NCBI GenBank assembly: GCA_022510685.1
Contig: JAFLTA010000015.1
Span: 1 to 41,298 of the forward strand
Direction of reading: 5' to 3'
Source of the DNA: Lachnospiraceae bacterium
GTDB lineage: Bacteria; Bacillota; Clostridia; Lachnospirales; Lachnospiraceae
Length of the DNA: 41,298 bases
Each line of letters opens with the position of its first letter. The first letter of the stretch is position 1. Positions 1 to 6,506 of the stretch are shown one piece after another. The position numbers and the translations under genes were made by a program. The notes beneath the pieces were generated by a model. It ran no database searches and had not been told where the DNA came from. It was given only the letters and a program-made list of their open reading frames with translations.

Positions 1-1
1 T

Positions 2-958
2 AAAGAGGTAGTTCTGGAAGCCGTCAAATGTAACGGAATGGCGTTACAGTATGCCGGTGACGAGTTGAAAAACGATAAGGAAGTGGTTCTGGAAGCCGTC
101 AAGAACACCGGTTGGACATTACAGTATGCCGGTGACGAGTTGAAAAACGATAAGGAAGTGGTTCTGGAAGCTGTTAAGTGCGGCGGAACGGCATTACAGT
201 ATGCCGGAGACGAACTGAAAAACGATAAAGAAGTAGTTCTGGAAGCTGTTAAATGTGACAGCAATGCATTAGAATTTGCCGGTGATAGATTGCAGGGTGA
301 CTATGATGTGATTTTGGCATCAGTAAATCACTTAAAGACGGTAACAATATCTGAAGTCAATAAAGCAATGCGTGATGTCAAGGCACTAGCCATGGAGGCA
401 ATTCAACAAGATGCTTTCGCATTAGGGTGTGTTGGAAAGAAAATGCAGGATGACGAGGATGTAGTGTATACAGCTGTTACAAGCAATGGAAATGCATTAG
501 GGTACGCCAGTACCGGCTTGAAAAATCATAAAAAAATTGTTTTAACAGCACTTAAAAATCTTAGTTATGGAATAGATTATTCGGAAATTGAAGATATTAT
601 CGGGGAAAAAATGCGAGATGATAAAGATGTGGCTCTGCAATTGATTAGCCAATCCGGTGAATATTTGGAATTTGTCAGTGACAGATTGCAAAATGACAAG
701 GAGGTAGTTCTGGAAGCCGTCAAGAACAGCGGATTGGCATTAAAGTACGCCGGTTACGACCTGAAAAATGATAGAGATGTGTTTCTGACTGCACTCAAGG
801 CGGACAATGTCGCACTGGAATTTGCCGGGGAAAAAATTCTGGATGACAAGGAAACTATCCTGAAAGCAATCAAAATCGACGGAGGCGCATACAATTATGC
901 CAGCGACAGATTACAAGAAGACTCGAATGTGAAGATTGTAGCAATAATGTATAAGTAA
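2..958 (+). CDS. DUF4116-repeat protein, 5' end outside the window
   Basis: The reading frame is open to the left edge (codons from base 2), so the true start lies outside and the ATG at 38 is internal. At least 318 residues are visible. The protein is built of about twelve 25-residue units with the consensus ALxYAGDxLKNDKEVVLEAVK, which is the DUF4116 repeat. The first three units are nearly identical in DNA as well, while later ones have diverged. No signal peptide, membrane segment or catalytic motif is visible. DUF4116 proteins have no established biochemical role; helical repeats of this kind usually serve as binding scaffolds, which is inference here. The NUDIX gene starts 28 bases downstream on the same strand and may be co-transcribed. 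Confidence 0.85.
   Translation, partial: KEVVLEAVKCNGMALQYAGDELKNDKEVVLEAVKNTGWTLQYAGDELKNDKEVVLEAVKCGGTALQYAGDELKNDKEVVLEAVKCDSNALEFAGDRLQGDYDVILASVNHLKTVTISEVNKAMRDVKALAMEAIQQDAFALGCVGKKMQDDEDVVYTAVTSNGNALGYASTGLKNHKKIVLTALKNLSYGIDYSEIEDIIGEKMRDDKDVALQLISQSGEYLEFVSDRLQNDKEVVLEAVKNSGLALKYAGYDLKNDRDVFLTALKADNVALEFAGEKILDDKETILKAIKIDGGAYNYASDRLQEDSNVKIVAIMYK
41..270 (+). repeat. 75-bp tandem repeats encoding 25-residue DUF4116 units
   Basis: The element TTACAGTATGCCGG recurs with its shared adenine at positions 46, 121 and 196, and a diverged copy follows at 271, giving an exact 75-bp period. The three leading units differ mainly in the codons between EAVK and ALQYAG. Such nucleotide-level identity within the gene suggests recent duplication or gene conversion. 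Confidence 0.85.
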
Positions 959-986
959 AATAGTCCCATGCAGAAAAGAGGAAATA

Positions 987-1913
987 ATGAAAGCATATCA
1001 TATGAGCAAAGAGGAAAAAGAGTTTATAAAAAAATACGACATCACCAAGTATGACCAGCCGTCTATTGCTACGGACATGGCAGTGTTCTCTATTATGGGG
1101 GAAAAGGGCGATGAGAGGCAGGTTCGTGATGCGGAGAACTATCGGAAAATGCCGGAGCGAAAGTTGAAAATGTTACTCATTAAGCGGGCTTCCTACCCGT
1201 ACAAAGACTGTTGGGCATTACCCGGTGGCTTTTGTCGGAAGGATGAGGATGTATATGAAACTGCCAGGCGTGAGCTGATTGAAGAAACAAATGTGAAAAA
1301 TGCGTATTTACGACTTGCCGGAATTTTCGGTGACGTTGACAGGGACCCCCGGGGATGGATTGTTTCCCATACATTTTTAGCGCTGATTGACGGAGAGTCT
1401 TGTACCCTCCGGGCAGGCTCTGATGCGTGGGAGGCGCGTTGGTTTGAAGTGGAGATAGAAAAAAAAGAAATAGAAAAGATTTGCGGAGCGGATACAGCGT
1501 CCATGGAAAATGAGTATCATTTGCGTTTATTTAATGCGGAAATACAGACAGAATTGACTGCCGTGATACAGGAGAAAAAAGAGTTTAGAGATTACCATGA
1601 AACGGTTCGATATGAAATCATGGACAGTCAGGGCTTTGCCTTTGACCATGCAAAAATTTCCGCATATGCACTGCTTAGTCTCAGGCAGCAGGCAGAGGAC
1701 GACGGAAAGATTGTGTTTGACCTGATGCGGGAAACATTCACTCTCACAGAGTTGCAAAAGGCATTTGAAACCATATTGGATAAAAAGCTTCTGGCAGCAA
1801 ATTTCCGCAGAAAAATCGGGGAATATGTCGCAGAAACAGATAAGATGGTAGAAGGCGCGGGACACAGACCAGCCAGGTTGTTCCAGAGAAATCTGGAGGC
1901 TTTTTATCAATAA
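987..1913 (+). CDS. NUDIX hydrolase with C-terminal winged-helix domain (NrtR-like)
   Basis: This 308-residue protein has a NUDIX fold with a nearly complete NUDIX box at residues 81-103 (G-x5-E-x7-REL-x-EE, with N in place of the last G), so it probably still hydrolyses a nucleoside-diphosphate-linked substrate. Residues from about 220 onward (FTLTELQ...ILDKKL...NFRRKI...GHRPARLFQR) match the winged-helix DNA-binding part of the NrtR family, which controls NAD synthesis or ADP-ribose and sugar metabolism. No nad genes adjoin it, so the target is unknown. The start is supported by AGAGG upstream of ATG 987. The last 7 bases overlap the tail of the convergent WYL gene. NUDIX activity is an inference from motif integrity; the NrtR assignment rests on domain order. 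Confidence 0.85.
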   Translation: MKAYHMSKEEKEFIKKYDITKYDQPSIATDMAVFSIMGEKGDERQVRDAENYRKMPERKLKMLLIKRASYPYKDCWALPGGFCRKDEDVYETARRELIEETNVKNAYLRLAGIFGDVDRDPRGWIVSHTFLALIDGESCTLRAGSDAWEARWFEVEIEKKEIEKICGADTASMENEYHLRLFNAEIQTELTAVIQEKKEFRDYHETVRYEIMDSQGFAFDHAKISAYALLSLRQQAEDDGKIVFDLMRETFTLTELQKAFETILDKKLLAANFRRKIGEYVAETDKMVEGAGHRPARLFQRNLEAFYQ

Positions 1914-3175
1914 CGTTCCAGTGAGGAGATAAGCTCTTTTTTGATATCCTCAATGAGTTCTGCGGGCTCGGTTACTTTGATAAAGTAGTGGTGCTCCAGG
2001 CAGTAAAGCAGTACATTGTCGTAGTTTACATCTTTTATTTTGATGTGGCACATCTCAAAATCCGGATTGATAAATCGACTATTGATTTGTGTATCCGGAG
2101 TATCAGAGTATATTTGAATTTTTTCTTTTCCGAAATAATCGATTACATTGCCAAGCATATGTTTAGGACAGTTCAGCATAACGTGGTCAAGAGTAGTAAC
2201 TTCTGTATGCATTCCCCACATATTGGCAAATTTGGCAGTGTATTGTTTTTCCAAAAAAATATTCCTTTTAAAGAAAGGTTTCAATGTGTCCGGCATCTTT
2301 TCTCTGGCTTTACATTCTCTTGCGTCCTCCGGCTCTTTGGCGATAGTCGCCTTTTGTATACGGTCAACCCGAAAATGATACGGCTTTTCGCTGCCGTCGT
2401 AGGTGGCAATCAAATAATACTGTCCGTGGTTCCATAAAAGGGCATACGGATTTACCAGCTTGCTCTCCGGGGAGGACGGTATCAGTTCAGGCTTTGAGAT
2501 AGCTTTTTTTTGATTGACTTGGTAGGCGGCATAGGTCAGTTCCACCTGGTACTTATTTTGGATAGCCTCGTAAAGAATCGTCACATTCTCCAAAAAAGTA
2601 CCGGCATGTTTGGCAGAGGAAGGTCTTTGCGGAAAGAATTCCGAAAGTGCTTTCGTGTGCGCTGTCGCGTTATGAGAGTCATTCTTTCCGGCAGTTGCAT
2701 TTAATATATGAAGTACCTTGACTAAGTAATCACAGCTTTCTTTTGATATATAGTGGTTGGATATAACGGAACCGCAGATCATATTCAGGTTTCCAGCATC
2801 GATAATCGGCTCAAAATAGTATTTTATCTGCTTTTTTCCGGTTTTAACGGAGACAATATTTCCTCCCAATGTCAGCTGAAAAAGTGTAGACAACTGCCGG
2901 GGAATCGTGTTGTCGCTCTCTGCAAGGTGAGATAGCCTGGTGAGTTTATCCAAAGTTCTGGATAAGGTTTTTTGGCTGGGAATCGTTTCGCCGAAAAGCA
3001 TAGAAAGTTTCGTATATATTTCGCTCTCTTTTAGTGGTGCTTCTTTTGATGAATGAGTTTTCAGGATATCAGTAATCATCAGAATCCACAACTCACTTTC
3101 ACAGGACTTAATCAAAGCAAAATCTATCGTCTGGCTGTCCATGCTTATAGCGTGCCGCTGATTGTCTCTTGTCAT
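1907..3175 (-). CDS. WYL-domain transcriptional regulator
   Basis: This protein of 422 residues has an N-terminal helical region (about 25-120) that fits a winged helix-turn-helix and a central WYL domain (about 200-285), recognised from NPYALLWNHGQYYLIATYDG followed by YHFRVDRI. A C-terminal WCX-like extension follows. WYL proteins are ligand- or nucleic-acid-sensing regulators, often tied to DNA damage or phage defence (PafBC, DriD, BrxR, CapW). The start at 3175 is supported by ACGGAG upstream; an internal Met at residue 12 is an alternative. It is convergent with the NUDIX gene and divergent from the AAA+ gene, sharing a 307-base intergenic region that carries a GGACA-N4-TGTCC palindrome. 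That makes it the best candidate to bind this and two further copies. Confidence 0.85.
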   Translation of the reverse strand: MTRDNQRHAISMDSQTIDFALIKSCESELWILMITDILKTHSSKEAPLKESEIYTKLSMLFGETIPSQKTLSRTLDKLTRLSHLAESDNTIPRQLSTLFQLTLGGNIVSVKTGKKQIKYYFEPIIDAGNLNMICGSVISNHYISKESCDYLVKVLHILNATAGKNDSHNATAHTKALSEFFPQRPSSAKHAGTFLENVTILYEAIQNKYQVELTYAAYQVNQKKAISKPELIPSSPESKLVNPYALLWNHGQYYLIATYDGSEKPYHFRVDRIQKATIAKEPEDARECKAREKMPDTLKPFFKRNIFLEKQYTAKFANMWGMHTEVTTLDHVMLNCPKHMLGNVIDYFGKEKIQIYSDTPDTQINSRFINPDFEMCHIKIKDVNYDNVLLYCLEHHYFIKVTEPAELIEDIKKELISSLERY

Positions 3176-3482
3176 AAAAATCTCCGTTCCGCCGCCTTCA
3201 TCGGCGGCATAAATGGCAATGAAAAAAACTGGTTTTCACATTATATTACTCCCGGTGTATAGGCTGCTTTATCTATGAATGTTACAAATAGTTCTAATAC
3301 TAATTATATAGTATTCGAGAGAAAAAACAATAAATGATGTGAAAAAAAGATGTAAAAATGGACATTTTTGTCCAATATGCACTCCGGGCTTCTGATATAC
3401 TTTCGGAGAAATAACAGAACAGAGCTTGATGGAAGGCAATGTATTCCATTGTGCTCTAAAAGAGAATGGAGGCGCATAACTT
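3176..3482. other. Divergent intergenic region between WYL regulator and AAA+ gene
   Basis: This 307-base region carries the control signals for both flanking genes. On the minus strand a TATAAT (bases 3240-3245) could be the -10 of the WYL gene, though no good -35 is seen. A GC-rich hairpin (GCCGCC 3189-3194 pairing with GGCGGC 3201-3206) lies in the WYL leader just before its ribosome site. On the plus side lies the palindrome at 3360-3373. No further ORF is supported. Confidence 0.6.
3360..3373. promoter_or_regulatory. GGACA-N4-TGTCC palindrome, copy 1 (putative operator)
   Basis: The sequence GGACATTTTTGTCC has 5-bp perfect arms, extended by a T/A pair on each side. A -10-like TATACT sits at 3396-3401, 22 bases beyond the palindrome, which puts the palindrome centre at -41.5 from the predicted start near 3408. 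The same geometry recurs at copy 3. It probably activates the AAA+/clpP operon. The WYL protein as binder is inferred from adjacency. Confidence 0.6.
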
Positions 3483-5444
3483 ATGAAGAAACTTAAAGTG
3501 TTGACACCGGATGTCAGGGAAGGGTATTTAAGAAATTCCAATATCAAAGGTGAGCATTACCGTTATCTGCACGTGGATATGAGCTACGACGACGAAACGC
3601 TGGCTCATGATGTGGGTGCAGGAGCAAAGCAGTTTGCGGAGATAAAAAAGCTAGTCAACAGAAATCATTCCAAATTTTACTTAGTTGACTGCAACAGCGT
3701 GGAGGATGGTCTGAAGGCAGTCACCTATATGGAAGCTTCTTTCATCGGAAACGACTTTTATGAAGATTATTTTGAGAATCAATCTTATATGTTTGATGAC
3801 GGAACGTATTATGGAGAAGATGAAGAAGATGATGATGATTGCGGATGGATGGAGTATGCGAATAATATTCCGGTGATTCGTTATTCAGAGCTTATGAATT
3901 ATATGAACAGAAGCGGCGTAGGTTTTCAAATAGGAAATCAGGAGTTTCTGGCAGGAAATATAGGCAATGTTTTGAAACCTTATTGGGTGGATTGTAATGA
4001 AAATTCTATCTGCTTGATATATGAACCCGTATTTTTTGGTGGTGATGACGATAGGATTTCCAATGTCATAAAATTCTTCAAAAAAAATGCCCATGTATAT
4101 CTGCTCAATGCCTATCCGCCAGAGGAAGAAAAGCCAGAAACAGAAAAGACTTCTATCGAGGAAGAGGATGATATTTTTGATTTGCCTTTTTATTCCGATT
4201 CAGATGATTTTGATATGGGGATTTCCGGTGTAGAAAGGTGCAAATTTTTAATTGAATCTAACGCAAATCAAATAGATGTGACACTGACTGCAGAGAAGAC
4301 GAAAAAGGCGGATGAATTCTATTTTAGACAGCTTTGTCAGTATCATGACTTAAAGAGAGAAAAAGGCATCCGGGTTGACAAGATTATGGAGCAGGTAAGA
4401 CGGATAGATGAAGATTTTCCATGGGGATTTTTACAGAAAATATTTAATAGAGTGCATCATATGGAGCCTGACTGCAAGACATTACGGCAAGTTCATTTTG
4501 CAGAGATGGGAATCATCAGCAAGAGCATTAAAGTTAAGGTCGCGAAAGAAAATAAGAAGAACATGAAGGAACTGATTGGGATGAAGAGTGTGAAAGAGCA
4601 GCTGAAGCAATTCATGGATACACAGAAATTTAAGAAATATTGTGTGGAGAATGGTCTTCCGAGCATGGATTATCACAATGTATTGCTGTTTTTGGGAGCA
4701 CCGGGGACTGCCAAGACCACTTGTGCCCAGACGTTGGGGGAGATGATGCTGCAGGAAAATATGCTCAAAGGAAAACGTTTTGCCAGTGTGTCGGGAGCAG
4801 AGTTAAAGGGTGCTTATGTGGGACAGACAGCACCTAAGGTTCACCGGTTGTTTGCTGAAAATGACATTATTTTTATTGATGAGGCATATTCTCTTACAGC
4901 GTCAGACAAGTCGGGAATCATGGATTCATACAGTCAGGAAGCATTGGCGCAGTTGGCAATCGAGCTGGAGCAGCATAGTTCAGATAAACTAATCATTTTT
5001 GCAGGATATGGCGGTAAGGATGTAAACAGCAAAGACAATAAGATGAAGCTGTTCTTAGAAGCGAATCCGGGTATCCGCAGCCGGATTAATGATACCATCT
5101 ACTTTCCGTCTTATAGTGGTGAGGAGATGGCTGAAATTATCAAGGGAATTATCGGTCAAAAAGGCTTGAATTTGGAAGCGGAGGAGCAGATTACAAAGAG
5201 CATCATTGCCTACTTTGATTCCAGAACAGACAAAGATGATTTTGGAAATGGAAGGGAAGCGCGTTCCTTTGTAGAGCATTGTTTTATGCAGATTGCGAGT
5301 CGTGTAATGCAGATGCCCGAGAGCAAGCGGAGCAAGAAGACGATGTGTACAATCATTCCGCAGGATATTGAGAAAACAATCGAAAAACTGAATGAGAGCA
5401 GCAAGGTGCAAGATGGCAGAAATGTTGCTTTCGGCTTAATGTAA
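3483..5444 (+). CDS. CbxX/CfqX-family AAA+ ATPase with acidic N-terminal domain
   Basis: This 653-residue protein has an AAA+ module in its C-terminal half: Walker A GAPGTAKTT (residues 405-413), Walker B IIFIDEA (D466, E467) and an arginine-finger segment NPGIRSRI, the pattern of the CbxX/CfqX group that includes SpoVK and type VII secretion EccA proteins. Residues 1-250 match nothing I recognise and contain very acidic stretches (EDEEDDDDCG, SDSDDFD). Relatives such as SpoVK are about half as long, so the N-terminal part is a large extra domain, perhaps for substrate choice. The start follows ATGGAGG with good spacing. A ClpP-type protease gene begins 14 bases after the stop. The protein ends in AFGLM, a hydrophobic tail that might dock on the protease; this is speculation. 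Confidence 0.85.
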   Translation: MKKLKVLTPDVREGYLRNSNIKGEHYRYLHVDMSYDDETLAHDVGAGAKQFAEIKKLVNRNHSKFYLVDCNSVEDGLKAVTYMEASFIGNDFYEDYFENQSYMFDDGTYYGEDEEDDDDCGWMEYANNIPVIRYSELMNYMNRSGVGFQIGNQEFLAGNIGNVLKPYWVDCNENSICLIYEPVFFGGDDDRISNVIKFFKKNAHVYLLNAYPPEEEKPETEKTSIEEEDDIFDLPFYSDSDDFDMGISGVERCKFLIESNANQIDVTLTAEKTKKADEFYFRQLCQYHDLKREKGIRVDKIMEQVRRIDEDFPWGFLQKIFNRVHHMEPDCKTLRQVHFAEMGIISKSIKVKVAKENKKNMKELIGMKSVKEQLKQFMDTQKFKKYCVENGLPSMDYHNVLLFLGAPGTAKTTCAQTLGEMMLQENMLKGKRFASVSGAELKGAYVGQTAPKVHRLFAENDIIFIDEAYSLTASDKSGIMDSYSQEALAQLAIELEQHSSDKLIIFAGYGGKDVNSKDNKMKLFLEANPGIRSRINDTIYFPSYSGEEMAEIIKGIIGQKGLNLEAEEQITKSIIAYFDSRTDKDDFGNGREARSFVEHCFMQIASRVMQMPESKRSKKTMCTIIPQDIEKTIEKLNESSKVQDGRNVAFGLM

Positions 5445-5458
5445 AGGAGGAGATGGAA

Positions 5459-6019
5459 ATGGTAATCAATCCGGCAGTTATTGACGAAATGGGAAAGACA
5501 AGCGATATTTTTTCGAGGAATTTAGATCGGAGAGTCGTGCATTTGGTAGGGGAAGTCACAGATGAAATGGCAGCTTCCATAATCGCACAGCTGCTGCATC
5601 TGGATGCTATGAGTGCAGAGGATATCCAACTGTACATCAATAGTCCCGGCGGTTCCGTGTCGGCAGGCATGGCGATTTATGATACCATGCAGCTGATCAA
5701 ATCGGACGTGGCGACCGTGTGTGTGGGAAAGGCGGCAAGCATGGGGGCGGTTCTGTTGTCCGGCGGGGCAAAAGGGAAACGTTCTATGCTTCGCCACAGT
5801 GAGGTGATGATCCATCAACCCTCCGGGGGCATGAACGGTCAGGCGACAGACATCGTAATCACGGCGGAGCATATTAAAAAAATTAAGCAGATGTTGAATG
5901 AAATACTGGCGGAAAACTGTGGCAAAGACATCAGTGAGCTGGCAGAAGATACGGAGCGGGATTTCTGGATAACCGCGGAGGAAGCTGTCGAGTATGGAAT
6001 CACCGATAAAATTTTGTAG
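5459..6019 (+). CDS. ClpP-type serine protease (accessory paralogue)
   Basis: This 186-residue protein belongs to the ClpP family, which forms tetradecameric chambers that degrade proteins fed by AAA+ unfoldases. The catalytic triad is intact: S94 in KAASMGA, H119 in MIHQPSGG and D164 in EDTERD. The Ser-His spacing of 25 equals that of E. coli ClpP. The start at 5459 is chosen because AGGAGG (5445-5450) lies 8 bases ahead, while ATG 5453 would be only 2 bases away. It is not beside clpX or tig, as housekeeping clpP usually is, but directly follows the AAA+ gene, so it is probably a dedicated partner or a second ClpP. A housekeeping copy elsewhere in the genome cannot be judged from this window. 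Confidence 0.9.
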   Translation: MVINPAVIDEMGKTSDIFSRNLDRRVVHLVGEVTDEMAASIIAQLLHLDAMSAEDIQLYINSPGGSVSAGMAIYDTMQLIKSDVATVCVGKAASMGAVLLSGGAKGKRSMLRHSEVMIHQPSGGMNGQATDIVITAEHIKKIKQMLNEILAENCGKDISELAEDTERDFWITAEEAVEYGITDKIL

Positions 6020-6076
6020 CAGCCGGTATGTTTTTCATAGCAATTACGATATACTATAGCATGGAAGGAAAAAGTT

Positions 6077-6090
6077 GGACAGATTTGTCT
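6077..6090. promoter_or_regulatory. GGACA-N4-TGTCY palindrome, copy 2 (putative operator)
   Basis: The sequence GGACAGATTTGTCT matches copies 1 and 3 except for the last base. It lies 58 bases after the clpP stop and about 74 bases before the start predicted from the promoter at 6123-6151. No -10 exists at the spacing seen for the other two copies, so its mode of action may differ or it may be decayed. Confidence 0.45.
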
Positions 6091-6122
6091 TAAAGATGAA
6101 CGGATGGGAGAGGGGGAATGTG

Positions 6123-6151
6123 TTGATGCTAAGGGGGAGATGGAGTATAAT
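6123..6151 (+). promoter_or_regulatory. Sigma-A-like promoter ahead of small ORF and addB
   Basis: TTGATG (6123-6128) and a consensus TATAAT (6146-6151) are separated by 17 bases. It would drive the small ORF at 6228 and then addB/addA. Confidence 0.6.
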
Positions 6152-6227
6152 GGGTGACAGGGGGATTTGTTGTCCGGATAGGAAGTTAGAGCGCAGAATG
6201 GGGTAGACGATAAAAGGAGGAATGGTC

Positions 6228-6347
6228 ATGACGCATAAGGAACTTGTGGCTGGGTTAAATTGGCAAATTGAAGATAATAGCGATGAATTAAAGTTAGAGA
6301 AGTGTGAGTCATTTTTATTGGATGTGATGATAAAAGTGTTACTGTAG
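6228..6347 (+). CDS. Small ORF of 39 residues, possibly the start of a frameshifted gene
   Basis: An AGGAGG at 6215-6220 stands 7 bases before ATG 6228, followed by 39 codons and TAG. The peptide begins MTHKELVAGLNWQIEDNSDE and is not recognised. Another frame becomes open just before the stop and runs from about 6332 to 6506 with plausible coding content (DKSVTVVDLKLNVGVAS, then YIGIPYKSN). This suggests that one longer gene was split by a small insertion or deletion near 6325-6335. It could also be a genuine short peptide translated ahead of addB. No function is assigned. Confidence 0.45.
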   Translation: MTHKELVAGLNWQIEDNSDELKLEKCESFLLDVMIKVLL

Positions 6348-6506
6348 TGGATTTGAAACTGAATGTAGGCGTGGCTAGCGAAAGTTATATAGGCATACCA
6401 TATAAATCAAACAGAGGGAGAAAAAATAGTGGTGACGACATAGGTATACGAACAGTAAGAAGACAGGATGAAATCCATCACAGGAAGGAGGAGGCATGGA
6501 CTGGTT
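6332..6506 (+). pseudogene. Possible out-of-frame remainder of the small ORF
   Basis: In the frame of GAT AAA AGT GTT, codons are open until TAG at 6504-6506, inside the addB start. The product (SVTVVDLKLNVGVASESY and onward) reads like real protein, but no start or ribosome site is seen in this frame. It is best explained as the 3' part of a gene broken near 6330. Confidence is low because the stretch is short. Confidence 0.3.

Larger units (their letters stand above)
6020..6227. other. Leader region after clpP, before the small ORF and addB
   Basis: This 208-base stretch holds palindrome copy 2 and a sigma-A-like promoter, both listed separately. It is unusually rich in G and A (GGGGGAA, AAGGGGGAGA). 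No clear terminator for the AAA+/clpP operon is visible, so read-through into addB is possible. Confidence 0.5.
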
